A program made the translations under genes and the position numbers. Under the pieces are notes generated by a model. That model ran no database searches, was not told the origin of the DNA, and saw nothing but the letters and a program-made list of their open reading frames with translations. A DNA stretch of 64,000 nucleotides. Origin: Bog-366 sp963722555. GTDB lineage: Bacteria; Acidobacteriota; Terriglobia; UBA7540. The stretch spans positions 2,294,001-2,358,000 of the forward strand of contig CAVRNQ010000007.1 in assembly GCA_963722555.1 (NCBI GenBank), in the 5' to 3' direction. Shown here one piece after another: positions 44,065 through 52,397 of this stretch (positions within the stretch are counted from its first letter, which is position 1; every line of letters starts with the position of its first letter).

Positions 44065-44808
44065 ATGGGCAGAGTACAAGCGTTGATTTTCGTCGCGCTG
44101 GCTGTCGCCCTTTCCAGCGGGACGGCTTCAGCCGACAACGTCGAACCATGCAATCCCTATCGGGGTTGTTCTGTGACCCTTACTTTCTACGGAACCGTCA
44201 CCAGCGGTACGGATGATCTTGGTTTGTTCGGGACCCAGGGAACTGACCTCACCGGGCAGAGCGCTACGCTTGCCTTTCCATTCTTCCAGGATGATTTTCC
44301 CACTGAAATCTTCGACATGGACGGAACAGCAACCATCTCCGGCCACTCGTGGGGTTTTTCGAGTGTGGACGGAGGCGGGGTCAACTTATACGGCAACTCC
44401 GTTAGCGCCATGGGCGTGGCGTTCGACAACTCCGGTCCGTGGTATGTTGGTACAGGAATCGATGCCTCGGTAAGTAGCAACGTCAACATGTTTGTCCCAC
44501 CGCAGGATGTCGCCACAAATTGGGGAGAGGCCAACTATATGACTCGCTCGTTTTCGTACGTTTTGCAGCCGGGCGATTCGGGCACTGCGAATCTTGGTGA
44601 GGCGACGTTCCCGGTGGATGTTTGCAGTGGTGAAGCCTCCTGCGTAATGGAGGAGAACATCCAGGTGAGCATACACAGGGTGAGGCTCGATGTCGGGCAT
44701 GCGGCCGTGCCCGAACCCGCTACCGGGATGATGGTGCTCATTGCGCTCAGCGGGATCATCCTGCTCAGGCGACAGCAGGAAGGGGGCTTCCCGTTCCGCT
44801 CCCACTGA
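44065..44808 (+). CDS. PEP-CTERM-sorted exported protein
   Basis: The 247-residue protein has a signal peptide (to about residue 23, TASA). It has a beta-rich body with three Cys-containing spots (EPCNPYRGC, DVCSGEASC) that may form disulphides. The C-terminal PEP-CTERM sorting signal has the VPEPATG motif, a hydrophobic helix and the RRQQ stop, followed by an extra GGFPFRSH tail. Exosortase cleaves such signals and anchors or releases the protein. No exosortase gene is in this window. The body matches no recognised family. Confidence 0.8.
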   Translation: MGRVQALIFVALAVALSSGTASADNVEPCNPYRGCSVTLTFYGTVTSGTDDLGLFGTQGTDLTGQSATLAFPFFQDDFPTEIFDMDGTATISGHSWGFSSVDGGGVNLYGNSVSAMGVAFDNSGPWYVGTGIDASVSSNVNMFVPPQDVATNWGEANYMTRSFSYVLQPGDSGTANLGEATFPVDVCSGEASCVMEENIQVSIHRVRLDVGHAAVPEPATGMMVLIALSGIILLRRQQEGGFPFRSH

Positions 44809-44837
44809 CATCCGCGAAGTCGAGTGACGACCATTTA

Positions 44838-44906
44838 CTGTAGCGACGTTCTATGACCGCCGGCTTTTGATTCAATAGATTCCGGCGCTCATAGAGCGCC
44901 GCTACA
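44838..44906. repeat. cloverleaf palindrome, family C copy 3
   Basis: CTGTAGCGACG and CGCCGCTACAG ends enclose two TATGACCGCCGG/CCGGCGCTCATA-type arms. The tag AAACTGATCCACCACC follows and abuts family E copy 2. Confidence 0.75.
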
Positions 44907-44927
44907 GCAAACTGATCCACCACCAAA

Positions 44928-45005
44928 AACTGGCCGGAATGGCGCCCTGGGGCCGCGCCCAGGGTTGAGTTGTGGGAGGCAATTTCTCGGGTCTATGGGT
45001 TTGAC
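44928..45005. repeat. 78-bp direct repeat, family E right copy
   Basis: Differs from 43881-43958 at only about five positions. Its last bases, TTGAC, form most of the -35 element of the promoter for the GGDEF gene. Confidence 0.85.
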
Positions 45006-45029
45006 GAACCTGCCAAATCGCGTTATGTT
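45001..45029 (+). promoter_or_regulatory. sigma70 promoter for GGDEF gene, -35 supplied by repeat
   Basis: TTGACG (45001-45006) and TATGTT (45024-45029) are 17 bp apart. The first five bases of the -35 are the end of the family E repeat. Confidence 0.55.
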
Positions 45030-45153
45030 GCCTGAGTAAGAATCCCCTGGTGGATTCCAAGCAGCCCTTTGGCTAGCGGCCATAGCCTTCACGATCCGCA
45101 ACCTGAAAATCCGTGACCAGATTCTACTCGTAACCCTGCCCCCTCTTTTCGTC

Positions 45154-46869
45154 TTGCTCTGTGCGGTGGCGCTCTTCTTCTACGCGTATTGGAGCGCCAT
45201 CAACACGGTAAGGTCGGCGTCGCGCTCCCAGGAAAGCGCGGGCCGCGGTGAGTCGCTGTTGCGGCACGCCACAGAGGCTTCGATGGCTGTGAGCTCGTTC
45301 ATTTTTACGGGCCAGAACGATCTCCTCGACTCCTACGATAAGGCCGTGGCCGGCGCCCAGGAAGACCTGATCCGGCTGCGCGAAATGGAAGAGGATCCGG
45401 GACAACTGCAGGAGCTGGGCAGAATTCGGGCCGAGTTCAACCAGATGCAGAAGGAATGGGCTTTGCCCACGATTCAGAAAGTCCGCCAGGGCGAGACCCT
45501 CGACGCCCCTGGGGTGAGCAGGGACGGGGCCAAACGGATGGCCTCGATCCGCGACCAGGTATTGAAACTGCTGAAAGAAGATGCGGCGAAGAATGCGGAG
45601 CAGATGGGGGAAGCGGAGATGGTGGTCCGCCGCATGCTGGTGGTGGGAATTGGTCTGGCGGGACTCCTGGGGGGAGTCCTGCTCTTCCTGACGGGCGCGG
45701 TCACGCGCCTGATTGTGTATCCGGTCCTGCAATTGATCCACGCTTCGGAGCAGGTGAGCCGGGGAGATTTCCAGCCCACCTTGCCGCCCATGGTCGATAA
45801 CGAGTTCGGAGTTCTTGCCCGCAGTTTCTCCAATATGACCGCTGCCCTGCGACGTGAGCGGGAAGAAATCGCGGCCCTGAACCGATTTTCGGAAGCGGTC
45901 ACACAGTGCACCTCGGAGCGAGAAGTCTACGATCTGGTCCTGCATTCCCTCAAGGAGCGTTTTCAGCCCCGGCAAGTGATCATTTTCAAATTGAACCCCA
46001 CGGAAAACTTCCTGGAGGCTGCCGCCTTCCTCGTGCCCCCTCCCCCGGAGGTCGCCGCCTGGCCAGTGATCGAGGAGCCGCACAACTGCAAAGCCATAAG
46101 AACGGGACGCCACTTCCGCGTGAACGACGTGACGATTGAGCCGCTCTGCCCGTCGCAGTTCCTCCTTCCTGCGGAGGGGAGCTACTATTGCGGGCCCCTG
46201 ATTGCGAGCGGCATCATCATCGGCTCGGTGCGGATGGAGGCGGCCAAGGACCTTTGGACGCCAGAGCGCGAGCGGCCACTGGAGAGTTATCTGAGCGGGG
46301 CGGCCTCGGCACTTTCCAACCTGCGCCTGCTCGCGACCATGAAGCAGCAGGCTAACATTGATATGCTCACCGGGCTTTACAACCGGCGGTTCCTGGAGGA
46401 CTACGCGCGCAAGATCTTTGCTATTGCCAAGCGGCGCGAAAAGCCCGTGAGGCTGATCATGATGGACTTGGACCACTTCAAGACCTTCAACGACATCTAT
46501 GGTCATGAAACCGGCGACCGGATTCTGCGCCATTTCGCCAAGGCCGTCACGGCCCCCATACGCGAGACCAACCTGGCCGCCCGTTACGGGGGCGAGGAAT
46601 TCGTCGTGATTCTGCCCGACACCGGCGCCCAGGCCTGCCAAATTGTGGCCGAGCGGATCCGCAAGGCGGTTATGTTGATGGTGGTGCCGTCGAACACCGA
46701 CAAGCCGCTCCCCCAGATCACCGTGAGCATGGGAATTGCGGCCTTCCCCGACCACGGGCAAACTTTGGAAGAGGTGATCCAGGCTTCCGACAAAGCTCTC
46801 TATGAGTCCAAGCGCGGCGGCCGCAATCGCATCACGGTTTACGATTCCCGGGAAACCCCGGCGGGATAG
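45154..46869 (+). CDS. diguanylate cyclase: CHASE3-like sensor, HAMP, GAF, GGDEF
   Basis: The protein has a CHASE3-type periplasmic helix bundle, a second membrane helix (about residues 160-182), HAMP, GAF and a GGDEF domain. The active GGEEF (RYGGEEF) suggests c-di-GMP synthesis. The inhibitory site RxxD reads RETN and is probably non-functional. The first canonical start in frame is TTG 45154, but the conserved first membrane helix plainly begins earlier, since codons 45103-45153 read IAFTIRNLKIRDQILLV-like sequence in the same frame. No ATG, GTG or TTG exists between the stop at 45037-45039 and 45154. The true start may be a rare codon such as ATA 45103, or there is a sequence change. PilZ (13460) is a possible effector. 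Confidence 0.8.
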   Translation: MLCAVALFFYAYWSAINTVRSASRSQESAGRGESLLRHATEASMAVSSFIFTGQNDLLDSYDKAVAGAQEDLIRLREMEEDPGQLQELGRIRAEFNQMQKEWALPTIQKVRQGETLDAPGVSRDGAKRMASIRDQVLKLLKEDAAKNAEQMGEAEMVVRRMLVVGIGLAGLLGGVLLFLTGAVTRLIVYPVLQLIHASEQVSRGDFQPTLPPMVDNEFGVLARSFSNMTAALRREREEIAALNRFSEAVTQCTSEREVYDLVLHSLKERFQPRQVIIFKLNPTENFLEAAAFLVPPPPEVAAWPVIEEPHNCKAIRTGRHFRVNDVTIEPLCPSQFLLPAEGSYYCGPLIASGIIIGSVRMEAAKDLWTPERERPLESYLSGAASALSNLRLLATMKQQANIDMLTGLYNRRFLEDYARKIFAIAKRREKPVRLIMMDLDHFKTFNDIYGHETGDRILRHFAKAVTAPIRETNLAARYGGEEFVVILPDTGAQACQIVAERIRKAVMLMVVPSNTDKPLPQITVSMGIAAFPDHGQTLEEVIQASDKALYESKRGGRNRITVYDSRETPAG

Positions 46870-46901
46870 CCCCCGCGACCTGCTTAGCGTGCTTCTGGGT
46901 G

Positions 46902-47064
46902 CTGGTGTCATTTGGAATGGAATCCCTTCCGAAACACTGGTCATTCCCGCGAAAGCGGGAATCCAGTCCGTCGGCGGCGCATTTCCAATGGCGTGCGGAG
47001 TAGATTCCCGCTTTCGCGGGAATGACTGCACCTGGGAGCACCCGTGTCTCGCAAATGACACCAG
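46902..47064. repeat. TIR-bounded repeat with two dRS3-like palindromes, family B copy 1
   Basis: Perfect 13-bp terminal inverted repeats, CTGGTGTCATTTG (46902-46914) and CAAATGACACCAG (47052-47064), enclose two 20-bp palindromes of form ATTCCC-N8-GGGAAT (46943-46962 and 47004-47023). A relative in inverse orientation lies at 60219. Confidence 0.8.
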
Positions 47065-47077
47065 TACCTGCTTCTCC

Positions 47078-47105
47078 TTGAGCTGAATCCAGGCTGTGCT
47101 AAGAT
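47078..47105 (+). promoter_or_regulatory. sigma70 promoter for kdsD-kdsC
   Basis: TTGAGC (47078-47083) and TAAGAT (47100-47105), 16 bp apart, 22 nt before ATG 47128. Confidence 0.45.
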
Positions 47106-47127
47106 GCTTACTCTGAGTTGAGTTCCC

Positions 47128-48087
47128 ATGAGCCTGGAAACTGCTCGTAAGGTGCTGGAAATCGAAGCCAGGGCGCTGAGCGATCTCGTGGCCCGCCTGG
47201 ACGAGAGCTTCATGCACGCCGTGGACCTGCTGATGGGCTGCCGGGGGCGCGTGGTGGTCACGGGCATGGGGAAGTCCGGGCTGGTGGGGCAGAAGATTTC
47301 CGCCACGCTGTCGAGCACCGGGACGCCCTCTTTCTTCCTGCATCCTGCCGAAGCCTTGCACGGTGACCTGGGACGGCTGGTGCGACATGACGTTTTGCTG
47401 GCGCTCTCCTACAGCGGCGAGACGGAGGAGTTGTTGCGCCTGCTCGACACCGTCAAGCGCCTGGATATCCCGCTGATTTCTCTGACGGGGAACCTTACCT
47501 CCACGCTGGCACAGGCCAGCGACGTGCTGATCGACATGAGCATCCGTCAGGAGGCGTGCCCACTGGGCTTGGCCCCCACGGCCTCCACGACCGCCATGCT
47601 CGCCATGGGCGATGCGCTGGCGATGGCGGTGCTGGAGAAACGCGGCTTCAACGAAGACGACTACGCGGCGCTGCACCCGGGGGGCGGACTGGGGGTGCGG
47701 CTGCGGCGCGTCGAGAACATTATGCACGCGGGCGAGCAGGCGCCCGCCGTGGCCCCGGAAACCAGCGTGCCCGACGTCATCTATGAAATGAGCCGGAAGG
47801 GTTTGGGACACGCGGCGGTGGTCGAGGCTGACCGCCGGCTGCTGGGAATCATCTCGGATGGCGATTTGCGCCGCGTGTTGCAGCGCGAAGGGCCCCGTGC
47901 CTTGAGTCTGACGGCGCAGGATTGCATGACGCGCCTGCCCGTCACTATCCACCCCAAAGAGCTGGCCACCAAGGCGCTCAGTCTGATGGAGGGACGCAAG
48001 ATCACCTGCTTGCTGGTTGTCGATGCCGAAGGCAGGCTCGAGGGCGCTGTGCACATTCACGATTTGTGGACGACCCAGATGTTCTAG
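47128..48087 (+). CDS. kdsD: arabinose-5-phosphate isomerase (KdsD/KpsF)
   Basis: The 319-residue protein has an N-terminal SIS domain (about residues 30-180: GRVVVTGMGKSGLVGQKI, SYSGETEELLRL, and the active-site His region ALHPGGGLG). Two CBS domains follow (about 205-319: HAAVVEADRRLLGIISDGDL, then TCLLVVDAEGRLEGAVHIHD). It converts ribulose 5-phosphate to arabinose 5-phosphate, the substrate of KdsA. kdsC follows 70 nt downstream, probably as one operon. Confidence 0.95.
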   Translation: MSLETARKVLEIEARALSDLVARLDESFMHAVDLLMGCRGRVVVTGMGKSGLVGQKISATLSSTGTPSFFLHPAEALHGDLGRLVRHDVLLALSYSGETEELLRLLDTVKRLDIPLISLTGNLTSTLAQASDVLIDMSIRQEACPLGLAPTASTTAMLAMGDALAMAVLEKRGFNEDDYAALHPGGGLGVRLRRVENIMHAGEQAPAVAPETSVPDVIYEMSRKGLGHAAVVEADRRLLGIISDGDLRRVLQREGPRALSLTAQDCMTRLPVTIHPKELATKALSLMEGRKITCLLVVDAEGRLEGAVHIHDLWTTQMF

Positions 48088-48157
48088 ACACAAACCCGCC
48101 CGGGCGCACCCGCCCGGCGGCATTCCAAACTTTGCTGCGAGAGTCACAACTACTCCT

Positions 48158-48748
48158 ATGGCAAAATTCTCCCGAAAGCTGCTGGCACGCGCCAAGAAAA
48201 TCAAGCTGTTGCTGATGGACGTAGACGGAGTCCTCACCGACGGAAACATCTATTACCTGCCGCGCCCCGGCCGCGGGATGATCGAAACCAAGGGCTTCCA
48301 CTCCCGGGATGGCCTGGGCATCCGCTTGGCCCATTATGCCCGGCTCAAGACCGGCATCATTACCGGGCGCAGCTCGCCCGTCATCGAATTCCGCGTGAAG
48401 GAACTGGGAATCCATTTCCTGCAACAGAACGCCTTGGAGAAGCTCGAGCCCTATGAGCGGATCCGGCACGCGGCCCAGGTGCAGGACGAGGAAGTGTGCT
48501 ACGTCGGCGACGATATCGTGGACCTGCCTCTGCTTAAACGGGTGGGGCTGGCCGTGTGCGTGGCGGATGGTGACGAGTTCCTGCGGCGGCACGTCCATAT
48601 GTGGACTCGCCGCCCGGGCGGCCGAGGGGCAGTGCGCGAGGCCATCGAGCTGATCCTGACGGCCCAGGGGAAGTGGGATGCCATCCTGAAATCCTACCTG
48701 CGCGGCGACCGCTCGCTCGACCTCAAGCGCATAGATAGAACTGCCTGA
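48158..48748 (+). CDS. kdsC: KDO-8-phosphate phosphatase
   Basis: The 196-residue C0-type HAD phosphatase removes phosphate from KDO-8-P, the step after KdsA. Motif I is LLMDVDGVLTDG (Asp nucleophile and acid/base), motif II ITGRSS, and motifs III/IV appear as EEVCYVGDDIVDLPLL. About 25 residues beyond the usual end may reach the tetramer partner active site. ATG 48158 is chosen because the frame before it overlaps kdsD and lacks homology. Confidence 0.93.
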   Translation: MAKFSRKLLARAKKIKLLLMDVDGVLTDGNIYYLPRPGRGMIETKGFHSRDGLGIRLAHYARLKTGIITGRSSPVIEFRVKELGIHFLQQNALEKLEPYERIRHAAQVQDEEVCYVGDDIVDLPLLKRVGLAVCVADGDEFLRRHVHMWTRRPGGRGAVREAIELILTAQGKWDAILKSYLRGDRSLDLKRIDRTA

Positions 48749-48828
48749 GCCAATCTGGGGGGGTTGCCGGAAGGGCGGGGCTCGGGACACAGGAATAGTC
48801 AGGAAGGCCTTGCAACGGCGGGGCTAAA

Positions 48829-48970
48829 CAGGCTGCGGAAAAACCCTTGCGTGCTGTCATCCTGAGCGTAGCGAAGGACCCCTGTATTTGAATTTTCAAG
48901 CAAATACAGAGGTCCTTCGTCGGCTTCGCCTCCTCAGGATGACAGTGTGAGGGGTTTTTCCGCAGCCTGT
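48829..48970. repeat. interspersed palindromic repeat, family A copy 4
   Basis: Ends CAGGCTGCGGAAAAAC and TTTTTCCGCAGCCTGT, extended outward by CGGGGCTAAA and AAAGCCCCG, which makes the terminal inverted repeat about 27 bp. The interior matches copy 3 almost base for base. Confidence 0.88.
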
Positions 48971-49137
48971 AAAGCCCCGACCTTCCAGACCCGTGGCGAG
49001 AAATCCGGGCTATTCGCCTTGCGCAACGCAGATCCTCCGCTCGTTGCGGCAGCAGCGGAATGAGCGCGGGGCAACTCCGTGGGGATGCTTCCCGAGCCGC
49101 AACCAACGGCAGTGCGGGTGGCTCCCCCCCGAAAAAG

Positions 49138-49163
49138 AAAGACCGCCCCGGCGGGCGGTCTTT
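49138..49163. terminator. bidirectional rho-independent terminator
   Basis: Perfect 11-bp stem AAAGACCGCCC / GGGCGGTCTTT with loop CGGC, A-rich on one side and T-rich on the other. It lies between the convergent kdsC and PEP-CTERM genes. Confidence 0.75.
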
Positions 49164-49168
49164 AGCCT

Positions 49169-49222
49169 TGTAGGGCCGGGGCTTGCCCCGGCCTAGGCCA
49201 CCCCACGGGGTGGCCCTACCTG
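49169..49222. repeat. double-hairpin repeat, family F copy 2
   Basis: GTAGGGCC then GCCGGGGC/GCCCCGGC, CTAG, and GCCACCCC/GGGGTGGC then CCTAC. Same modules as 12819-12965 but without the central part. Confidence 0.7.
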
Positions 49223-49238
49223 CACTGCTCAGAGCCTT

Positions 49239-49853
49239 TCAGCGCAACTTCCGTCGCAGGGCGGTGCCGAGACTGAGGAGGCCGCTGGCGAGCAGGACAA
49301 TACTGGAGGGCTCAGGGACGCCCTGCCCACCCGTGGACCCTGAAACGTCGAATTCCAGCGCGGTATAGCCGCCAGAGGTGGCAGGATTCCAATCGCCGCC
49401 CGATTCTTGCTGATACCAGAACCCATTCTGTACGGTTCCACCCACCTCCACCAACGAACTCGAGGTATTCCAGCCGCCGTCCGCGGGGTTTTGTGCGAGC
49501 GACAGCAAGTAGTAGGTGCCCGGACCTAGGTTGAGGTTGAGCCCGGTGAAGCTGGGTGCGGTGGGGTCGGTCAGGCTGTCGGACCAGTAGACGGTGCCGC
49601 TGGTCAGTGCATCCGCGATCTCATAGTCGAAGGTGCCGGTCCCATACTGTCCAGCAAGCGCAACGCTGTTGATTACGGAGGACTGGTTAAGTGTGAACTG
49701 CTGGGCCAGTTGCTGATAATAATCCGAATAGTTGTAATCCCCGTAACCCCCCCCGTTCGACCCACTTGCGCCAACGTCAACTGTGTTGGCGAATGTGGCG
49801 CCAGTAGCCATTAGAAGGAATGCAAGCAAAACCATAACGCGCGTAAGCCTCAT
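49239..49853 (-). CDS. PEP-CTERM-sorted exported protein
   Basis: The 204-residue protein has a signal peptide (MRLTRVMVLLAFLLMATGAT, to about residue 22). Its Gly/Tyr/Ser-rich beta sandwich resembles choice-of-anchor modules (GPGTYYLLSLAQNP, GGTVQNGFWYQQ). The C-terminal PEP-CTERM signal has VPEPSSIVLLASGLLSLG and RRKLR. AGAGG stands 5 nt before the ATG. Unrelated in its body to the other PEP-CTERM genes here. Exosortase processing is inferred from the tail. Confidence 0.82.
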   Translation of the reverse strand: MRLTRVMVLLAFLLMATGATFANTVDVGASGSNGGGYGDYNYSDYYQQLAQQFTLNQSSVINSVALAGQYGTGTFDYEIADALTSGTVYWSDSLTDPTAPSFTGLNLNLGPGTYYLLSLAQNPADGGWNTSSSLVEVGGTVQNGFWYQQESGGDWNPATSGGYTALEFDVSGSTGGQGVPEPSSIVLLASGLLSLGTALRRKLR

Positions 49854-50135
49854 GTCGCCTCTCTCGTAGCTCCTTTGCCTGACCAGAGCCCTGGTTAGTT
49901 TGAGCTGTCCCTGGTTGACAGAGCTACCCCGTGGATTTCTTCAGCAAAGAACTGGCACGTCTACTTCCAACTCTGCGACTATTCTATTGTTAATGAAATC
50001 AGCAAGTTACAGGCATCAGGGGAGTGTTTGCTGAGTTACAAGTGCAAAGGCTTGCACCTTCGCGGCAAGCCTTTGCAGGAAAGTCTCCCTGCCGTGACCC
50101 TCGCCACCCGGTACCGATCCTGGCGACCAGGGTGG

Positions 50136-50155
50136 ATTCCCGCTTCCGCGGGAAT
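50136..50155. repeat. dRS3-like palindrome, family B solo unit
   Basis: ATTCCCGCTTCCGCGGGAAT fits ATTCCC-N8-GGGAAT, as in 46943 and 47004. Confidence 0.7.
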
Positions 50156-50230
50156 GACGGCACGGGCGGAGAGGCGGCCCTTTTCATCGTCACACCCCGT
50201 GCCGGCGAGGGTCCATCGGGTGTGGCTTCT

Positions 50231-50412
50231 CTGCATTGCCAGGTCGTAGTTTCTTGTTTTTTTGGCAAGGATTTGTGGATGTACGGCTTTTCACTTTTGC
50301 CATTTGTAATTTGCCTTTTGATTTTCCTTTGTGGCTCTCCCGCACCGCACACCCGGCTTTGAGTTTTGCGCTTTGCGTTTTGACTTTCATTTGCGGCTCC
50401 GCCGCGCTGCGC
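50231..50412. repeat. 182-bp direct repeat, family D copy 2
   Basis: Same orientation as 27211-27400 and almost identical, with a short internal deletion around 50297-50310. Confidence 0.85.
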
Positions 50413-50485
50413 CACTTGGTACCCACGGTGTAATGGGCAGCATGATGGATGCGGCGCCGGTGTGCACGCGGGGCGTGGACGGATC

Positions 50486-51295
50486 TCAAGGCGCACTGAA
50501 AAGGATTCTCTCCTGGGGGTCCAGCAGGACCAAGGCGGGACCGGCCGGGTTGACTGCCAATCCGGCGCGGATTCTCCCTTCGGCATCGCAGAGGCCCAGA
50601 GCTGGTCCATCACTGGTCACGGCGAGGCCCGCTCGGCGCTTCTCGTTCGCATCGTAGCAGGCGAAGACAGGTCCCATCTGTTCAACTCCCAGTGCCAGGC
50701 GGGCTTTGCCGGCGGCGTCGCGCAGGCGCAGCGAGGGCTCGTCCCCTTGCAGGTTGAGTCGGATTCGCGCCTCTCCATTCGCATCGAACAAGGCGAGGTT
50801 CGTTCCCGTCGCGGAAGCGGTTATTTCCGTGCGCTGTTGGGGCTGGCCTCCTTGCACGACGAGTCCGGCCAGGTCTTTCGTCGTATACAGCCAGGATTGT
50901 AACTTACCGTTCTCATCGAAGAGGACGAAGGCGGGTCCACTGGAGCCCAGACCGACCGCCAATCTCCTTTTTCCCTCTGCGTCATAGAGGCTCAGGCTCG
51001 GCCCATTGGGGGTCATGCCGAGTACGGCGGCGGCGTTCCCTTTTTCGTCCCTGAGGACGAATTTCTCTGCCTCCACAACCCGCTCCGATCCCTCCGCGGC
51101 CATCATCAGAAAACCGCCCGCGACCCCTGCCAGGATCAGGAGCGCTCCTTGGGTGCGAGCCCCTCTCGCTGCCCCGGACCCATTGACCAGCAGGAGGACA
51201 GCAAGCGAAAGCACTGTCAGCAGCAGGATTCTCTTTCCTGCCGTCTTGGTGAGCAGTTCCCGAATAAACTCGTGGCCGGCTTTCCGTTGTGTCAT
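50486..51295 (-). CDS. membrane-anchored protein with ~26-residue internal repeats
   Basis: The 269-residue protein has two N-terminal membrane helices (about residues 19-37 and 50-68). At least six degenerate repeats follow, with consensus (G)P(A/S)L.L(Y/F)D(A)(E/N)GK.R..L.V (e.g. GPSLSLYDAEGKRRLAVG, GPALGLCDAEGRIRAGLAV). Such short Gly-Pro/Asp-Gly repeats suggest a stacked beta-solenoid or propeller outside the membrane. No family is recognised. GGAG 6 nt before the ATG supports the start. It sits among PEP-CTERM genes but has no sorting signal. Confidence 0.65.
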   Translation of the reverse strand: MTQRKAGHEFIRELLTKTAGKRILLLTVLSLAVLLLVNGSGAARGARTQGALLILAGVAGGFLMMAAEGSERVVEAEKFVLRDEKGNAAAVLGMTPNGPSLSLYDAEGKRRLAVGLGSSGPAFVLFDENGKLQSWLYTTKDLAGLVVQGGQPQQRTEITASATGTNLALFDANGEARIRLNLQGDEPSLRLRDAAGKARLALGVEQMGPVFACYDANEKRRAGLAVTSDGPALGLCDAEGRIRAGLAVNPAGPALVLLDPQERILFSAP

Positions 51296-51629
51296 GTTTA
51301 CTCCTCGATCTCGGTATTATAAGCGTGGGTTCACTTGCCCGATTCCCGTCGCAGGGGCACGCCCGCGCCTGGGATTCCAAGCGAGCCGCTTCATTGTATC
51401 ATTCGATGGCCGTTCCAGGCGTAAACTCCCGACACTCTGAGGCGCGGGGAATACCGCCGTAGTGATGTTTCCCCGCCGGCCAATGCCTGCGTAACCCTGC
51501 GAGGTTGCAACGGCGCACCGTGCCTTTGAGGCTCGTGTCAAAAGTGAGTTCTGTATCTGAAAAGTGTGCCTTGTGCCTCCACCGTAGGTGGGATACGAGT
51601 GTGAGCAGAAGGCACACAAGGAGGAGGGA
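51296..51629. other. 334-bp region without recognised content
   Basis: No gene, strong hairpin or repeat copy was found between the two minus-strand genes; it presumably carries the promoter of the gene at 50486-51295. Confidence 0.4.
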
Positions 51630-52397
51630 CTAACGAACTGACTTGCGCCGCTTGAACGCTACTCCGACTAGCCCGATGACCAAGAGACTGATCGTGCCCG
51701 GCTCAGGAACAGTTGACCAGGGCTGCCACTCGCCTCCCTGGGTGCCCGTCAAACTGAGGCCGGAACCACTGGGGGTTACCTTAATCAGCATGTCCTGGTA
51801 GTCTTTGTCCGAATCGCCGAACGGCAGGTCTTCCATCCCAATCCAATAAGAGGAGACCGGGTCGAAAACCACAAAATGCTGGTCAGATTGTTCACCCGAC
51901 AGATTCAGCAATGATTGTGTGTACCAGGTATCGGGTACGGTGGAATCAGTTAGATAGAACCCGTAGCTACCCGCCGGCAACGTCTGTGTGGTTCCAGGGG
52001 TTGCGGTGCCTAGGAACAGCACATGCAAGGCTGTAGGATTCGAGGGGTCGTACCAGCCGAAGGTGTCGGAGCTCGTGTTGTCGGCTTTCGCCAATTCGAA
52101 AGTGAAAGTAAGTGGCACGCTGGAAGTCAAATAGAAATTCGGGTCAGCGGCTCCGCCGGAGAGTTGCCAAAACGGTTGTGCCCCCGGAGCGCCCGCGACC
52201 AACCCCGCGCAACCGCCCTGGTTCGCCAAGCAGTCACCGACGTTCATCCCCGAACCATCCCAAGAGAGGTAGTTCCAGTAGATCCCGCCAGAAGCAAAGG
52301 AGGCTGACGGTGCTGCCAGGAAGATGAGTACGGTTGCCAACAAAAGCAAGATCCATTTACTGCGATGTACATTCGCGGTGGTTGTCCCTTGGTTCAT
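51630..52397 (-). CDS. PEP-CTERM-sorted exported protein
   Basis: The 255-residue protein has a signal peptide (WILLLLATVLIFLAAPSASF, near residues 13-35) and a body with DUF4114-like features (FELAKADNTSSDTFGWYD, LPAGSYGFYL, acidic GDSDKDYQDMLIKV, which suggests Ca binding). The C-terminal signal has VPEPGTISLLVIGLVGVAF and RRKSVR. ATG 52397 has GGAGG 5 nt upstream; residues before it (frame opens at 52478) are not supported. Confidence 0.8.
   Translation of the reverse strand: MNQGTTTANVHRSKWILLLLATVLIFLAAPSASFASGGIYWNYLSWDGSGMNVGDCLANQGGCAGLVAGAPGAQPFWQLSGGAADPNFYLTSSVPLTFTFELAKADNTSSDTFGWYDPSNPTALHVLFLGTATPGTTQTLPAGSYGFYLTDSTVPDTWYTQSLLNLSGEQSDQHFVVFDPVSSYWIGMEDLPFGDSDKDYQDMLIKVTPSGSGLSLTGTQGGEWQPWSTVPEPGTISLLVIGLVGVAFKRRKSVR

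Larger units (their letters stand above)
49854..50485. other. 632-bp gene-free region
   Basis: Contains a dRS3-like 20-bp palindrome (50136-50155) and copy 2 of the family D repeat (50231-50412). No gene is seen. Bases 49854-50100 are less GC-rich and probably hold the promoter of the upstream PEP-CTERM gene. Confidence 0.55.

Noticed and set aside
45124..48249. 1041-codon open frame on the minus strand
   Set aside because: It lies antisense to the GGDEF, kdsD and kdsC genes, which have clear domain signatures; the long frame results from high GC and has no recognisable motif.
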